Positions 1-5,720 of a stretch of DNA of 7,885 nucleotides are shown here, piece by piece. How positions within the stretch are numbered: the first letter of the stretch is position 1; every line of letters begins with the position of its first letter. The notes beneath the pieces are model-generated. The model was not told the origin of the DNA. It saw only the letters and a program-made list of their open reading frames with translations, and ran no database searches. The stretch covers positions 1-7,885 of the forward strand of contig JAUZQA010000181.1 in assembly GCA_030705665.1 (NCBI GenBank), in the 5' to 3' direction. The DNA comes from Bacillota bacterium (GTDB lineage: Bacteria; Bacillota; Bacilli; Bacillales_B; DSM-18226). The position numbers and the translations under genes were made by a program.

Positions 1-580
1 AAATGGCAAAACCTTGGATGATCCTGAAATCCTAAGATTCATCGAAGCAGCAGCAAAAATAGATGTGCCAATTTTTGTCCATCCATGGGCTACTATTGGT
101 GTCGAAAGAATGCCAAAGCATAATTTTATGTATTCGATCGGCATGCCTTCAGAGACTGCACTTGCTGCAGCCAGTTTAATCTTTAGCGGCATTCTGGATA
201 AATATCCAAACTTTAAAATCTGTTTCTCGCATGGCGGTGGCTCGCTTCCATACTTATTGCCAAGAATTGATCAGGCATGGGAGGTATGGCCGCATATTCG
301 AACTACAGAACAACCGCCAAGCTATTATGCAAAAAAACTTTATTTCGATACATTAGTTTATGATCCTAGTAACTTAAAATTTATGCTTGAAAAGTTTGGA
401 GCGGATCACATTATCATGGGTACAGACTATCCTTTCCTGCTTCGTGAAGTTCCCCCTGGAAAAGTAGTTGAATTGTTAGAATCAGTTACCGATGAAGAAG
501 TAAAACAGATGCTCGGTGAAAATGCCATCGGATTTCTAGGGTTGAGCAAATCAAATTATATTAAAGAAGCAGTTAAATAG
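1..580 (+). CDS. ACMSD-type amidohydrolase (amidohydrolase family 2), 3' part only
   Basis: The frame is open from the left edge (first full codon at base 2), so about 192 C-terminal residues of a protein that usually runs to about 330 are visible. The TTG at 14 is internal, not a start. Family landmarks are present in order: a V-H-P-W motif (His codon 80-82), F-S-H-G-G-G (His 230-232) and G-T-D-Y-P-F (Asp 425-427). In 2-amino-3-carboxymuconate-6-semialdehyde decarboxylase (ACMSD) these correspond to metal-binding or catalytic residues; the N-terminal H-x-H pair lies outside the window. Relatives decarboxylate or hydrolyse aromatic and ring-cleavage acids with Zn2+ or another divalent metal, in the cytoplasm. 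The substrate cannot be set from this half, so kynurenine, 2-aminophenol and resorcylate-type routes all remain possible. The gene ends in TAG and is followed within 6 bases by a terminator shared with the convergent lysR. Confidence 0.88.
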   Translation, partial: NGKTLDDPEILRFIEAAAKIDVPIFVHPWATIGVERMPKHNFMYSIGMPSETALAAASLIFSGILDKYPNFKICFSHGGGSLPYLLPRIDQAWEVWPHIRTTEQPPSYYAKKLYFDTLVYDPSNLKFMLEKFGADHIIMGTDYPFLLREVPPGKVVELLESVTDEEVKQMLGENAIGFLGLSKSNYIKEAVK

Positions 581-585
581 TGATC

Positions 586-625
586 AAAAATAAGAACTTT
601 CCAACGGAGGAGAGTTCTTATTTTT
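586..625. terminator. Bidirectional rho-independent terminator between convergent genes
   Basis: A 13-bp perfect stem (586-598 with 613-625, core TAAGAACT/AGTTCTTA) carries A-runs on its left arm and T-runs on its right arm, so the transcript from either strand ends in a U tract. It lies 6 bases after the amidohydrolase stop and about 20 bases beyond the lysR stop on the other strand, so it can serve both. Confidence 0.85.
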
Positions 626-645
626 TAGTGAGCAATATGGAAAGT

Positions 646-1539
646 TTATACATTCAAATGGTCTTGTAATTCTTTTAGTGTTGATTCAAAAGATTGAAGA
701 AGCAGCTGTAGTTTTTCATATTTGGGGAAGTCTTTTTTATAAACACCGGTGATATTATATGTGAGATCTTCAAAATCTGGAAAGGGAATGATACAAACAT
801 CATTCTTGGTATTTTTGGCAAGAATTAGTTCGGGTACTATACAAAAACCCCAGTTGTTTTTGACCATAGACAGGAGCATTTCAAATCCACCGACTTCAAT
901 TCGCTTCAAGTCCTTTACTCCTACCAGTTTTTCATCAATTTTTCGCCATAAAGCAGATTCCCTTCGATAGCAAATCATTGTTTGACTCATTAAATCTTCT
1001 TTTTTTATTTCCGATTTTGCTGCTAGTGGATGTCCCTTTCCAACAATAAAAAATAGCTTTTCGTTAAAAATTTTCTTAGACTCCAGATTTGTAAAAGGGA
1101 TTACGTCTCGGACTAAGCCGATATCGACCAGCCCCGATTCTACCATTTTCGAAACTTCAACGGAATCTGCTGCTTCCAGCATATCAAACGATTGTTCCTC
1201 TTTTTCTCTCAGCAATGTTAAGGCATCTAAGACAAGGGAAACAGAGATTGCAGGCGATAAACCAATTGTTATGGTTGGCGTTTTTAATAGTTCAATTGTT
1301 TGCCTTGCTTCTTTTATATAACTAAGTATTTTTCGTGCAAATGGAAGTAAGGATTTTCCTTCCTGCGTTAAAAGTATTTTTTTCCCATCCCGATAAAATA
1401 ATTTACATCCTAATTCTATTTCTAATTTTTGAATTCTCGCCGTAACAGCTGGCTGTGTTAAATTTAAGTGGTCGGCAGTACGGGAATAATTATTTAATTC
1501 ATAAACAGTAATGAATGTTAAAAGTTGTTCATCATCCAC
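646..1539 (-). CDS. LysR-family transcriptional regulator
   Basis: The product has 297 residues, a standard LysR length. An N-terminal winged helix-turn-helix spans about residues 3-62, with the typical recognition stretch S-R-T-A-D-H-L-N-L-T-Q-P-A-V-T around 19-33. The LysR substrate-binding (periplasmic-binding-protein-like) domain runs from about 88 to 290. Family members act as cytoplasmic tetramers that sense a small ligand and activate or repress nearby promoters. The start is GTG at 1537-1539, chosen because GGGAGGAG stands upstream at normal spacing and the HTH begins directly after. The gene lies downstream of, and on the same strand as, the CHR transporter pair, and converges on the amidohydrolase gene. 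Either could be its target, or it may control only itself; the ligand is not predictable. The classical divergent lysR-target arrangement is absent. Confidence 0.92.
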   Translation of the reverse strand: MDDEQLLTFITVYELNNYSRTADHLNLTQPAVTARIQKLEIELGCKLFYRDGKKILLTQEGKSLLPFARKILSYIKEARQTIELLKTPTITIGLSPAISVSLVLDALTLLREKEEQSFDMLEAADSVEVSKMVESGLVDIGLVRDVIPFTNLESKKIFNEKLFFIVGKGHPLAAKSEIKKEDLMSQTMICYRRESALWRKIDEKLVGVKDLKRIEVGGFEMLLSMVKNNWGFCIVPELILAKNTKNDVCIIPFPDFEDLTYNITGVYKKDFPKYEKLQLLLQSFESTLKELQDHLNV

Positions 1540-1546
1540 TCTATTA

Positions 1547-1554
1547 CTCCTCCC
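1547..1554 (-). promoter_or_regulatory. Ribosome binding site fixing the GTG start of the LysR gene
   Basis: On the minus strand GGGAGGAG lies 7 bases upstream of the GTG at 1537-1539 (9 from the end of GGAGG). No ATG occurs in frame near the start of the HTH domain, so this site settles the GTG start. Confidence 0.75.
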
Positions 1555-1628
1555 GATTTTCTATAAATAATTAAAGGGTAATTCGTGATATTCATATAAT
1601 CAAAAAAGTGTAAATTTTTAATAATATA

Positions 1629-1642
1629 TTATGATATCATAA
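1629..1642. promoter_or_regulatory. Perfect 14-bp palindrome upstream of lysR, possible LysR operator
   Basis: TTATGATATCATAA is a perfect dyad about 90 bp upstream of the lysR start. It contains the T-N11-A spacing seen in many LysR boxes, and LysR regulators often bind upstream of their own gene. The surrounding DNA is very A/T-rich, so a chance palindrome is possible. Confidence 0.35.
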
Positions 1643-1712
1643 ATCGACAGTTTTGTAAGTGTTTTCAAATTATTGTGCCACTAAAATAAAGCCCTATTAC
1701 AAAGGTTATTTC

Positions 1713-1745
1713 AAGAGTCATTCCGATTTTGAAATGACTCTTTTC
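1713..1745. terminator. Hairpin between the CHR operon and lysR
   Basis: A 10-bp perfect stem AAGAGTCATT (1713-1722) pairs with AATGACTCTT (1733-1742). It sits about 15 bases past the stop of the second CHR gene on the minus strand, where an operon terminator is expected. However, the T-rich tail (TTTTCTTTT) lies on the plus-strand side, and the minus-strand transcript would continue CUUGAAAUAACC, a poor U tract. It may end the CHR operon imperfectly, or end a plus-strand transcript for which I see no gene. Confidence 0.6.
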
Positions 1746-1757
1746 TTTTAGAAAAAA

Positions 1758-2297
1758 TTAGAAATGAGGGAGAATGAGGCCGCCATAAAGAAGAGCAGCG
1801 CAAATCATAAAAGCTGGATGGATTTTAAATTTAATAAGAGCAATTATGGCGACAACGCCAATTATTAAAGATTGGACAATACCGATTGAGTGGAAGGAAT
1901 TAGCAGATATTTTCCATGTTAGTGCAAGCATCATAATCGCGATCACAGGCTGCACTAATATGGTCATTCCCTTAACAACAGGTGATTGACGATGCCGATG
2001 AAGCACTTTTAAAAGTAAAATGAGAGCCAGAGCAGAAGGAAAGATGGTTGCAAACAGTGCAACAATGACGCCCCACCATCCCATTACATCGTAACCGACA
2101 TATGTAGCAATATTGGTCGCGATCGGTCCTGGTAAAGCATTCCCGATTGCAAGCATCTGTGAGAATTCAGTATTATTCAGCCATCCATAATGTGTGACAA
2201 TCTCGTTATACATTAATGGAATGGATGCCGGACCTCCTCCATATCCAAAAAGATTGGCCAGAAAAAAACCTAAAAAAATATGAATCAATGTCATCAT
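1758..2297 (-). CDS. Chromate transporter (short CHR-type), second of a pair
   Basis: The product has 179 residues, the size of single-domain (short-chain) CHR proteins, which work as pairs in place of the roughly 400-residue two-domain ChrA. The N-terminal signature G-Y-G-G-G-P-A-S-I-P-L-M and the A-x-x-N-A-L-P-G-P-I-A-T motif followed by A-T-Y-V-G-Y are CHR hallmarks. Several hydrophobic helices fill the remainder, so it is an inner-membrane protein. Characterised relatives export chromate; many others have unknown substrates. Two adjacent ATG codons (2297 and 2294) could start it; the first is chosen. AAGGGG upstream serves as the ribosome binding site and overlaps the TAA of the preceding gene, so translation is probably coupled. 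Only 12 bases separate the two genes. Confidence 0.9.
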   Translation of the reverse strand: MMTLIHIFLGFFLANLFGYGGGPASIPLMYNEIVTHYGWLNNTEFSQMLAIGNALPGPIATNIATYVGYDVMGWWGVIVALFATIFPSALALILLLKVLHRHRQSPVVKGMTILVQPVIAIMMLALTWKISANSFHSIGIVQSLIIGVVAIIALIKFKIHPAFMICAALLYGGLILPHF

Positions 2298-2309
2298 TGT
2301 AAATGCCCC

Positions 2310-2873
2310 TTATTTTGAAGTTTGCCTTATGCTGGCTTTAATCCTATAATGAAATGCCCCGTAAATGAGAAAGATTAAAATGACAATTGCCGGGTGAATG
2401 GGGACTACATACAGCAGGATAAATGAGAGTGCTAAAAAAAGAACCCCCAGGATTTTTCCTAACCCCTTTAATGCTTTAAAAGCAAATTCATATGCCATTT
2501 GGCCAAGCATTACTGCAATAACAGGCATAATCGCATTGATCATTTCGGTAAAGGATTTGGAGAATTGAAATACACTTACAAGTGACAAGAGCACAACCGT
2601 TGCAATACAAGTAGGGGTAATATGGGCTAAAACAGCAACAATGGCTCCCATTGCCCCTTTTCCTCTATAGCCCAGATAGGCAGCCATTTTAGGAGCGATT
2701 GGTCCTGGTAATGCATTGGCTACGGCCCAAGTTTCTCCGAACTCCTCGTCATCCAGCCAATGATAGCGGGTAACTGCTTCGTAACGAATCAATGGAATAA
2801 CAGATGGCCCGCCGCCAAATCCTAATATCCCTGTACGAAGCATCGCAATGATTAATTCTTTATAAAAAGCCAT
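2310..2873 (-). CDS. Chromate transporter (short CHR-type), first of a pair
   Basis: The product has 187 residues, a single CHR domain. Near the N-terminus it carries G-F-G-G-G-P-S-V-I-P-L-I, then E-F-G-E-T-W-A-V-A-N-A-L-P-G-P-I-A-P-K-M-A-A-Y-L-G-Y, followed by further hydrophobic segments and a short basic C-terminal tail. It is an integral membrane protein expected to form a heteromeric transporter with the product of the next gene, as for paired short CHR proteins known from Bacillus. Its ATG (2871-2873) is preceded by AGGGGG at 2884-2889. It opens the operon: a TATAAT-like -10 and an imperfect dyad lie just upstream. The two products share the same motifs but differ widely elsewhere, consistent with an old duplication. 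The true substrate, chromate or another oxyanion, is inferred from family only. Confidence 0.9.
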   Translation of the reverse strand: MAFYKELIIAMLRTGILGFGGGPSVIPLIRYEAVTRYHWLDDEEFGETWAVANALPGPIAPKMAAYLGYRGKGAMGAIVAVLAHITPTCIATVVLLSLVSVFQFSKSFTEMINAIMPVIAVMLGQMAYEFAFKALKGLGKILGVLFLALSFILLYVVPIHPAIVILIFLIYGAFHYRIKASIRQTSK

Positions 2874-2908
2874 CTTTGTGTATCCCCCTATAGTCTGTGA
2901 AAATAAAT

Positions 2909-2938
2909 GTGTTTGATATTATATTAAGATATTAACAC
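2909..2938 (-). promoter_or_regulatory. Probable promoter with imperfect operator dyad for the CHR operon
   Basis: A perfect minus-strand TATAAT (bases 2918-2923) lies about 45 bases before the start codon, giving a short leader. No good -35 box exists at 16-18 bp (the hexamer at 17 bp reads CCCGCA). Arms GTGTT (2909-2913) and AACAC (2934-2938) flank the -10 with partly matching interior bases. A weak -35 combined with a dyad suggests regulator-dependent transcription. The responsible regulator is unknown; the downstream LysR is one candidate. Confidence 0.4.
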
Positions 2939-3001
2939 TTTGCGGGACAAAAATTTACAATGAGATTAAAAGATTTGTAGATTGGTTATTCTAAAAAATT
3001 T

Positions 3002-3184
3002 GGCTGTGTTAAAGGAAATTGTTGATTTTTTACCGCTGTTGATTGGAGCGGAAGGCACTTGACTCCTGCGGGAGCACGGGGCTGGGGAGACCTCACAGGC
3101 GCTTCAGCGCCGAGGAGGCTCCCCGGCACGCCCGCGGAAAGCTAGTGCCTGGAGCGGAAATCAACAGCCAAATTTAACACAGCC
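3002..3184. mobile_element. MITE-like element with 12-bp terminal inverted repeats
   Basis: The 183-bp element begins GGCTGTGTTAAA and ends with its exact reverse complement TTTAACACAGCC (3173-3184). Directly outside both ends is the same octamer AAAAATTT (2994-3001 and 3185-3192), which looks like an 8-bp target-site duplication, although A/T-rich flanks make this weaker. If TTT from the flanks is counted, the inverted repeat is 15 bp. The element contains no coding frame and is far richer in G+C than its surroundings. It lies between the CHR operon promoter and the terminator of the kinase-RsbR gene. Size, inverted repeats and lack of a transposase fit a non-autonomous element moved by an insertion sequence elsewhere in the genome; I cannot name the family. 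Confidence 0.7.
3035..3168. repeat. GC-rich Bacillaceae-type palindromic repeat, the core of the MITE-like element
   Basis: The core has arms GCTGTTGATT (3035-3044) and AATCAACAGC (3159-3168), then GGCACT (3054-3059) against AGTGCC (3144-3149). Inside are nested stems: GGGGAG (3084-3089) with CTCCCC (3119-3124), and the tight hairpin GGCGC-TTCA-GCGCC (3098-3111). From memory, near-identical palindromes with a central CCTGCGGGAG and GCGCCGAGGAGG occur in many copies in Bacillaceae genomes, with no agreed function. Transcribed RNA would fold into a long stable stem. Confidence 0.7.
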
Positions 3185-3193
3185 AAAAATTTA

Positions 3194-3225
3194 AAAGCTC
3201 GCCAATAGTTTAAAGGGCGAGCTTT
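3194..3225 (-). terminator. Rho-independent terminator of the rsbT-like / kinase-RsbR operon
   Basis: A 10-bp perfect stem, AAAGCTCGCC (3194-3203) with GGCGAGCTTT (3216-3225), starts about 25 bases past the stop of the minus-strand gene. On the minus strand it is followed by TTTTAAATTTTT. The tail uses the AAAAATTT copy next to the MITE-like element, so that element lies immediately beyond the terminator. Confidence 0.8.
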
Positions 3226-3249
3226 GCAGACATTTTCCTTTTCTTTCGT

Positions 3250-5148
3250 TTACTTATTTCCGTTGAAGAAAGGACGAATGTCTTGTAGGGCTTGTTGCAA
3301 ATCAGATCTTGTTTTTAATTCATTATCGATTTCAATTCCTAATTCAATCATTGTATCTGCAATTTCCGGGCTAATACCAGTTAAGATAGTCGAACAGCCT
3401 AGCAATTTAATCCCTTTAACAATTTTAAATAAATGATTCACAACAGCCGTATCAACAAATGGAACACCAGAAATATCGATAATTAATTGCTGGGCATTTA
3501 ATTCTTTAACACGTTGGAGAGTTTTTTCGCGAATTTTTTTGGCACGATAGGTATCTACAGTTCCAACGATTGGAAGGATTGAAACTCTCTCAGCAATTGG
3601 AATAATTGGAACTGACAGCTCATCAACTGTTTCACGATGGCTTTTTAGCAATTCTTCCTTGTAGTTTGCATAATAAGCGGTATATGAATCAATATAAAAA
3701 TCAATAATGTCATTTACATGACGCTCTAATGTGAAAAATTCATCCACTGAAAGAGTGTTGTTGGACTCAACATAAAAAGCTTTAATGGCGTTCCAAATAA
3801 TTCCACGGGATGATTGGAACAGTTCCCAAGCCAAATGGATTGGAAATTCTGTCTTAGCACTCCTCACACCACGTTCCCGGGCAACATCCATAATGTCTTC
3901 CATTTTTATTTGGCTGATATTATCTGCAACAAGATTCATGATTGGATTACCTTTTACTTTATAGCTTTCCATCTCGCCATTTTCTTTTAGTAATGAGGTA
4001 ATATAGCTTTTATTTTTTTGAAGATATTGCATCCATTCTTCTGTATAAAAGTGGACATTTTTCGTTAAGAAATTTTCAAGTTCAACTTTTGAATCAACTG
4101 CTTGAATCATCGAATTGCCTCCTAGAAATTGGTTAGAATGTGATATTACTTTTGGAAATGACAGGAAAAAAGTAGTTCCTTTTCCTTCTTCACTTGTGAC
4201 ATGTATTTTGCCGTCATTCGTCTGAATGGCATTAAAGACTTGTGCTAACCCCATCCCTTTTCCATCCTGTTTTAATGTGAAAAATGGGGTGCCGAGTAAT
4301 CGGAGCTTGTCCTTTGGGATACCGATGCCTGAATCAGAGATATTGATATGAATATCCTGAAAGTCTTCATATTGCTCAATCATTAAAGTTCCACCAGGAG
4401 ACATGGCTTCAATTGCATTTTTAATTAAATTGAATAAAGCTTTCTTTATTTGATCTCTTCTGCCTATGATAACTGAGCTTTCGTTAGCAAACTTTTTAAT
4501 GACCGTAATCTCATAGAGCTGGTTTTGGAATAAAAGTAAGATAGATTCGATTTCTGAACAAAGGTTAAAGGTAACTTGTTTTTCCTGAACAAATTCAGGT
4601 TTTGAAACACTCATTAAATCATTTAAAATATGAATTGCCCGATCTAATTCACTTTGGGCTATTTGTGTGTATTCCTGGTTATAGGTCTGATCTAACAATT
4701 GGAGGAACCCTTTTACTGCAGTCAATGGATTTCGAACCTCATGAGCGATGCCGGCAGCCATTTCACCAATTGAGGACAATAAGTGGTTATTCCAATTATT
4801 ATGTTCATGTGAGTTCTGAAGATAGGCGATGTTAAACATATATACATGTATTTTTTCAAGTTTTTGTTCCTTAAAGGTTCGGTGAAATAAGAAAAAGTAT
4901 GGCTGACTATCTATGGTTACGATAAAGTCATTCGTTCTACCCATAAAGCATTCGTGCAGTTTTGTCTTAATTTCATTATTTTTAATGCGGTGAAAAAGAT
5001 AGTTCGTATCATTATCATCTGAGAGTAACAGTTTTTTTCCTTCATTGTTAACCTTTTGAATGGAGCCATCGGGATTTATTTCAATTAAACCATAAGAGGT
5101 TCCCTGAGCGGTAGGTAAATTAACCAAAGCGACTAGCCTGCCCTTCAT
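3250..5148 (-). CDS. Histidine kinase fused to RsbR-type STAS co-antagonist
   Basis: The product has 632 residues and no transmembrane segment, so it is probably cytoplasmic. A PAS-like segment lies at about 18-110. HisKA has its H-box A-H-E-V-R-N-P at 135-141 (His136). HATPase_c has its N-box around 240-249 (Asn244), G1 D-S-G-I-G-I at 272-277, an F-box-like P-F-F-T at 288-291 and G2 G-K-G-M-G-L at 296-301, so the kinase looks intact. From 347 begins an RsbR-like helical domain (to about 510), then a STAS domain (about 515-625) with I-D-I-S-G-V-P-F-V-D-T at 557-567; Thr567 aligns with the phosphorylated position of SpoIIAA/RsbS proteins. RsbR proteins are stressosome scaffolds phosphorylated by RsbT, whose homologue is encoded directly upstream and overlaps by 29 bases. 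The ATG at 5148 has a poor ribosome binding site; TTG at 5127 is an alternative. An internal start at 4110 could yield the RsbR half alone. Input and output partners are unknown. Confidence 0.9.
   Translation of the reverse strand: MKGRLVALVNLPTAQGTSYGLIEINPDGSIQKVNNEGKKLLLSDDNDTNYLFHRIKNNEIKTKLHECFMGRTNDFIVTIDSQPYFFLFHRTFKEQKLEKIHVYMFNIAYLQNSHEHNNWNNHLLSSIGEMAAGIAHEVRNPLTAVKGFLQLLDQTYNQEYTQIAQSELDRAIHILNDLMSVSKPEFVQEKQVTFNLCSEIESILLLFQNQLYEITVIKKFANESSVIIGRRDQIKKALFNLIKNAIEAMSPGGTLMIEQYEDFQDIHINISDSGIGIPKDKLRLLGTPFFTLKQDGKGMGLAQVFNAIQTNDGKIHVTSEEGKGTTFFLSFPKVISHSNQFLGGNSMIQAVDSKVELENFLTKNVHFYTEEWMQYLQKNKSYITSLLKENGEMESYKVKGNPIMNLVADNISQIKMEDIMDVARERGVRSAKTEFPIHLAWELFQSSRGIIWNAIKAFYVESNNTLSVDEFFTLERHVNDIIDFYIDSYTAYYANYKEELLKSHRETVDELSVPIIPIAERVSILPIVGTVDTYRAKKIREKTLQRVKELNAQQLIIDISGVPFVDTAVVNHLFKIVKGIKLLGCSTILTGISPEIADTMIELGIEIDNELKTRSDLQQALQDIRPFFNGNK
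4108..4123 (-). promoter_or_regulatory. Internal ribosome binding site and ATG inside the kinase-RsbR gene
   Basis: On the minus strand AGGAGG (4118-4123) lies 7 bases before ATG (4108-4110), which is codon 347 in frame. This is a better initiation signal than the one at the full-length start. It falls exactly where the kinase domain ends and the RsbR-like part begins; the codons for Leu-Gly-Gly (342-344) form the Shine-Dalgarno. Initiation here would give a 286-residue RsbR-like protein spanning 3250-4110, close to the roughly 275 residues of B. subtilis RsbRA. The full frame contains no stop in between, so both products are possible. The sequence is clear; its use is inference. Confidence 0.6.
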
Positions 5149-5527
5149 TTAACCATTTTACTGCCCTAACTTTCGTACCAAAGTTGACTGTGCTTGTAAT
5201 TTCAAATTCATCCATTAAGCGTTTCACTCCTGATAAACCTAAACCTAAACCAGTCTTCGACCGAATTGTATTGTTCAAAATCTGATCAAGGTTCGGAATG
5301 CCAGGTCCTTGATCGATGGCTGTAATTTCTATACCATAAGAGGGAATCGGCTTTATAAACAGTTCCCCTTTTTTTGCATAAAAGACAATGTTGCGGGTTA
5401 ATTCCATGATAGATACAACTAATTTGGTCTGCTGACTTTTATTTAAACCATAATCTTCTCCAACTCTTTTACCAATAGTACTTGCCATATATACATCATC
5501 TTCTCGTTCAATAACAATCCTATACAA
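5120..5527 (-). CDS. RsbT-like anti-sigma-pathway serine/threonine kinase
   Basis: The product has 135 residues, matching B. subtilis RsbT (133). This single HATPase (GHKL) domain carries E-L-T-R-N at 42-46 (Asn46, Mg-ATP), D-Q-G-P-G-I-P at 72-78, G-L-G-L-G-L-S-G at 93-100, then V-K-R-L-M-D-E-F and a closing G-T-K-V-R-A-V-K-W-L, all close to RsbT rather than SpoIIAB or RsbW. RsbT kinases phosphorylate STAS proteins (RsbS, RsbR) in the stressosome and, once released, activate a partner such as the RsbU phosphatase. The start is TTG at 5525-5527 with GGAG 5-6 bases upstream; the ATG at codon 14 would cut into the conserved first strand. The next gene, for the kinase-RsbR protein, overlaps its 3' end, so both are co-transcribed and probably act together. 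This is not the classical sigB operon, so I give no symbol. Confidence 0.9.
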   Translation of the reverse strand: MYRIVIEREDDVYMASTIGKRVGEDYGLNKSQQTKLVVSIMELTRNIVFYAKKGELFIKPIPSYGIEITAIDQGPGIPNLDQILNNTIRSKTGLGLGLSGVKRLMDEFEITSTVNFGTKVRAVKWLNEGQASRFG

Positions 5528-5572
5528 GATTTCTCCAATCCTTTTCCTATTAAAAGGTGTATTTTCAAGTTT

Positions 5573-5581
5573 ATTTTAGCA
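5573..5581 (-). promoter_or_regulatory. Extended -10 promoter for the rsbT-like operon
   Basis: On the minus strand TGCTAAAAT is an extended -10 (TG-N-TAAAAT, five of six matches) about 46 bases before the TTG start. No convincing -35 is present, which extended -10 promoters tolerate. I found no clear sigma-B type GTTTAA/GGGTAT pair. Confidence 0.4.
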
Positions 5582-5685
5582 TAATATGACATAATTTTGC
5601 CTATTATTTTTCGAAATATTGAAAATTCATATTTACAATTGGAATTTTATACTTAATGCGAATGCGATTATTATAAAGAACCCAC

Positions 5686-5707
5686 AAAAGAAGCCCCTTT
5701 TAGGGGC
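5686..5707 (-). terminator. Rho-independent terminator of the YpbS-like gene
   Basis: GCCCC (5693-5697) pairs with GGGGC (5703-5707), extended by one T-A pair around a TTT loop. On the minus strand the stem is followed by TTCTTTT. It lies 13 bases past the stop of the YpbS-like gene and separates it from the rsbT-like operon. Confidence 0.7.
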
Positions 5708-5720
5708 CACATAATTTCCT

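Noticed and set aside
14..16. TTG as the start of the amidohydrolase
   Set aside because: The frame is open to the left edge, family N-terminal motifs are missing and there is no ribosome binding site, so the gene is simply cut by the window.
3035..3168. Reading the GC-rich palindrome as a CRISPR unit, tRNA or simple terminator
   Set aside because: There is one copy with no spacer array, no tRNA cloverleaf or CCA-type end, and no U tract; bounded inverted ends fit a MITE-like element better.
3224..3436. Plus-strand frame under the 3' end of the kinase-RsbR gene
   Set aside because: It is the antisense shadow of the STAS-coding region and starts within the terminator; no ribosome binding site or recognisable protein.
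4602..4835. Plus-strand frame within the HisKA-coding region
   Set aside because: It is antisense to a strongly conserved kinase domain and resembles no protein I know.
5640..5690. Possible metal-regulator box near the AATGCGAATGCG tandem
   Set aside because: It is a short imperfect direct repeat beyond the YpbS terminator with no dyad matching Fur, Zur or PerR consensus.
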